Shown one piece after another: positions 61,723 to 64,000 of a stretch of DNA of 64,000 nt. Made by a program: the position numbers and the translations under genes. How positions within the stretch are numbered: position 1 is the stretch's first letter; every line of letters starts with the position of its first letter. The notes beneath the pieces are model-generated. The model ran no database searches and had not been told where the DNA came from. It worked only from the letters and a program-made list of their open reading frames with translations. This DNA comes from Erysipelothrix sp. HDW6A (GTDB lineage Bacteria > Bacillota_I > Bacilli_A > Erysipelotrichales > Erysipelotrichaceae): NCBI RefSeq assembly GCF_011400295.1, contig NZ_CP049859.1, forward strand, positions 1,979,173 through 2,043,172. The letters are read 5' to 3'.

Positions 61723-63986
61723 TAGAGTGATTTCCCTCTTTTCTCTTTTTCTAATCCATCTTCTAAGTATTCCTCACGTCCTCTTTCAAGAAGCCTTTCA
61801 TTTTGCTTTGCACTTCTTTTGATAAGCGATAAGGTCGAATCTAATACACCTGACGAATATCCATTATTTGATTTCATATTTTGGTAGTAATCTGCTGACT
61901 GTTTGATAAAAGGATCATCACTAAACTCAGACGCTTTATTTAGAAGTTTTATCCCTTTGTCAACATTATAAAATTCTGAGTCTTTATCCAAGTAAATTCG
62001 TGATCTCCAATACAAAGCATTTGGATCATTTGTAAATGAAGATGAGGAAAGTTCTTGTTCGATAAACGCATAACTCTTAATCATTTTATTTTGAAGTATC
62101 ACCCTTGAAGTGTCAAAGATTGATTTTGTGTCTCCTGCATCATAAGCAGACAAATAATATTGAAGTGCTTTATTGACATCGATATCTATTCCCTTACCTT
62201 TTTCAAACATATGTCCTAATCTTTTATTCGTAAAAATATCACTACCATTTGCGTTTGCTTTTAAAAGGTAGATGTTCAAAGCCTTATTATAAAGACTCTG
62301 AGACATTTCAATATTGTCATTATCTTCATGATACTTCGCAAGGTTATATAAAGCATACTCATTATCATGACCTGCACTTAATGTAAGATAGTAAAGCTCT
62401 TGTTCTTCATCTAAATCAAGATAACTCTTATACAAGCGATAACATACACTGTCTTCCTCTTCATGATTTTCTATACGTTTTAAATATTTTATCCCTTCAA
62501 GCAGTTCATGAATGTCTTCACTTTTAGTAAGCTTAAACCCTTCATAGTAAAGCATGGATTGATTATCCTTTTTCAATAATTCTTGTTTGAGTTTAGAAGC
62601 TTGCTCAAATTTTTCCTCAAGCTCATACTTTTCAACAGTTTTTACAAATTGTACTTTAGCATAATCATTATTTCTTATTACAGCTTCATTAAGGTGTTTT
62701 ATTCCTTCGTCAATGTCGGTATGACCCATTTTACCATCAATAAGAATCATCCCTAATTTGTAATGTAGTTGGTCGTCATTAGAGGACTCAAGCATCTCTT
62801 TAAAACCTGTATACGCTTGAGTGTAATAGTGTTGTGACACAGTAATATTGTCGTTTTCTACGCGTCGTGCATAAGCATAGCTTCCATATGGATTCCCTCT
62901 ATCTGAAGCTTCTTTATAATAGTTCATTGCAGTGTCTTTATCTTTTTCAACACCTAAGCCTCGTTCATAAAGAGAACCTAATGAATAGAGGGCATACTTG
63001 TTACCATCTGAGTTTGATAAGTATCGAATCGCCTTTTCATAATCTACTTCATTTCCTAACCCATACAAGTGCATCTTCCCTATTCGATAACTAAGATACT
63101 TCAACATATACTGATATGATTTTTCTTTAGTCGGGTCATCACGATTTAATTCATTCTGGCTACGAAGTGTTTCAAACACTTCTAGCGACTTTTGGTATAA
63201 ATCAAAAGACGTTTCCTGTCCGTTCTCTTCATCTAGCAATAGAATTGTTTTCGCAAGGTCATGCGTTGCAAGAACATTCCCTTTTTGTGATTCGATTGCC
63301 AGCATTTCTCTAGCAACTAATAAATCACGTTCTTGTTCTTTACTTCCATAAAGATACGATAAGGCTAATTTATAATCATCAGTCCACTCAATAAAATGTC
63401 CTGGTGTTTCTAGTGAACCATCTAAGGACTCTACGTCTTTAATGTCTTCATCATCATTGAAGTTATCATTTTCCAGATGATGAGGTAACTCACTTTCTTC
63501 ATTATGAAGTTCGTGAGCAAATTTGCTCACGGATAATTCGTTATACTCATCTATTACATATGTTTTGTTTTTAATCTCTTTCAGCACAAGATTTGCAATT
63601 TGCTTCCTTAGTTTAGAGTCTTCAGCATCAACCATGTTTGTTATGTCTTCATTGAGAGTTTTAGAATAATCATCATCTAATTCAATCCAGGTGTTTTTTA
63701 GTGATTCGTATTCATTTCGTATTTTTTCATGATTTAAAATATGTTCGACAATGGCATCTAATTTGTCTCGATACGGTATCATATGTGGCGACCCATATTG
63801 AAGTCGCCCTTTTTCGGGTAGTTCTTCAGATAACTTAAAAATCAGAGAATTGATATTGCTACTTTGTTTACTACTTATAAGTTCAAGTGCATTCTTCTTA
63901 ATAACTTGACGTTCAAAGTCCATGTTCTTAAACGATGCAATCATTTCGTTTTCAGTTCCTAATATTAAACGTTCTCTTTCCTTCAT
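61722..63986 (-). CDS. Sel1-repeat (TPR-like) protein
   Basis: A 754-aa protein. The first ~200 residues are charged and helical; from about 210 onward come Sel1-type repeats (YSLGSLYERGLGVEKDKDTAMNYYKEASDRG; RLGHMFEKGKGIDIDVNKALQYYLSAYDAG). Such solenoids scaffold protein complexes. It is cytosolic, with no signal peptide. It is transcribed directly before the coupling protein with a 1-bp overlap, so a role in conjugation is likely. The start at 63986 lacks a good site and the frame is open to the window edge, so the true start may lie outside. Codons at 63513-63530 coincide with the recurring palindrome. Confidence 0.8.
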   Translation of the reverse strand: MKERERLILGTENEMIASFKNMDFERQVIKKNALELISSKQSSNINSLIFKLSEELPEKGRLQYGSPHMIPYRDKLDAIVEHILNHEKIRNEYESLKNTWIELDDDYSKTLNEDITNMVDAEDSKLRKQIANLVLKEIKNKTYVIDEYNELSVSKFAHELHNEESELPHHLENDNFNDDEDIKDVESLDGSLETPGHFIEWTDDYKLALSYLYGSKEQERDLLVAREMLAIESQKGNVLATHDLAKTILLLDEENGQETSFDLYQKSLEVFETLRSQNELNRDDPTKEKSYQYMLKYLSYRIGKMHLYGLGNEVDYEKAIRYLSNSDGNKYALYSLGSLYERGLGVEKDKDTAMNYYKEASDRGNPYGSYAYARRVENDNITVSQHYYTQAYTGFKEMLESSNDDQLHYKLGMILIDGKMGHTDIDEGIKHLNEAVIRNNDYAKVQFVKTVEKYELEEKFEQASKLKQELLKKDNQSMLYYEGFKLTKSEDIHELLEGIKYLKRIENHEEEDSVCYRLYKSYLDLDEEQELYYLTLSAGHDNEYALYNLAKYHEDNDNIEMSQSLYNKALNIYLLKANANGSDIFTNKRLGHMFEKGKGIDIDVNKALQYYLSAYDAGDTKSIFDTSRVILQNKMIKSYAFIEQELSSSSFTNDPNALYWRSRIYLDKDSEFYNVDKGIKLLNKASEFSDDPFIKQSADYYQNMKSNNGYSSGVLDSTLSLIKRSAKQNERLLERGREEYLEDGLEKEKRGKSL

Positions 63987-64000
63987 TTCTGTTAGAATAA

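Overview
The window is low-GC Firmicutes DNA with strong AGGAGG-type ribosome binding sites, many PTS sugar operons, an LPXTG-type surface protein and a YidC-family gene. The overall style resembles the Erysipelotrichia (for example Erysipelothrix), but there is no rRNA or other phylogenetic marker here, so that placement is only a guess. No tRNA, rRNA or CRISPR array was found.

Positions 1-18,400 are a carbohydrate region. It holds nagA-deoC, three loci that pair a cellobiose-type PTS EIIC with a GH1 6-phospho-beta-glucosidase, and one tyrosine-phosphatase-like gene. Each PTS locus has its own regulator type (TetR, RpiR, AraC). Between them lie an OmpR-type two-component system, divergent from a small His-rich secreted protein, plus a GNAT acetyltransferase and a hypothetical zinc-ribbon protein. 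None of the three loci encodes EIIA or EIIB, so those must be supplied from elsewhere.

Positions 18,775-24,460 carry a McrBC (type IV) restriction pair and a metal operon: a heavy-metal-associated (HMA) domain, a P1B ATPase and a Crp/Fnr regulator. An FNR-like box sits at the class II activator position of that operon. Positions 24,630-32,820 form one long leftward operon whose content matches the E. coli sgc cluster: epimerase, PRD regulator, EIIA, M42 peptidase, EIIB, EIIC, SgcQ/BtpA, with two HAD phosphatases added. Next come an EIIC-MupG pair probably for MurNAc-type sugars (33.5-35.8 kb), an ADP-ribosylglycohydrolase, and an envelope operon (37.4-41.1 kb) with a YidC homologue and a very large glycerophosphotransferase/sulfatase-fold membrane protein.

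From about 41.4 kb to the right edge the window looks like part of an integrative conjugative element. It has a serine recombinase at its left end and a VirD4/TraG coupling protein plus a Sel1-repeat protein at the right. Cargo includes a beta-helix/InlB-repeat surface protein, a block of small uncharacterised genes, a UvrX-like Y-family polymerase with a YolD-like partner, and four insertion sequences (IS110, ISL3 and two IS3). The IS110 element has a long structured upstream region that could encode a bridge RNA.

Five genes are broken by what looks like the same lesion. In each case one C is missing from a run of four to six C on the + strand, and adding it back restores a full-length protein. 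This is more likely a systematic read or assembly problem than five independent pseudogenes, although phase variation is possible.
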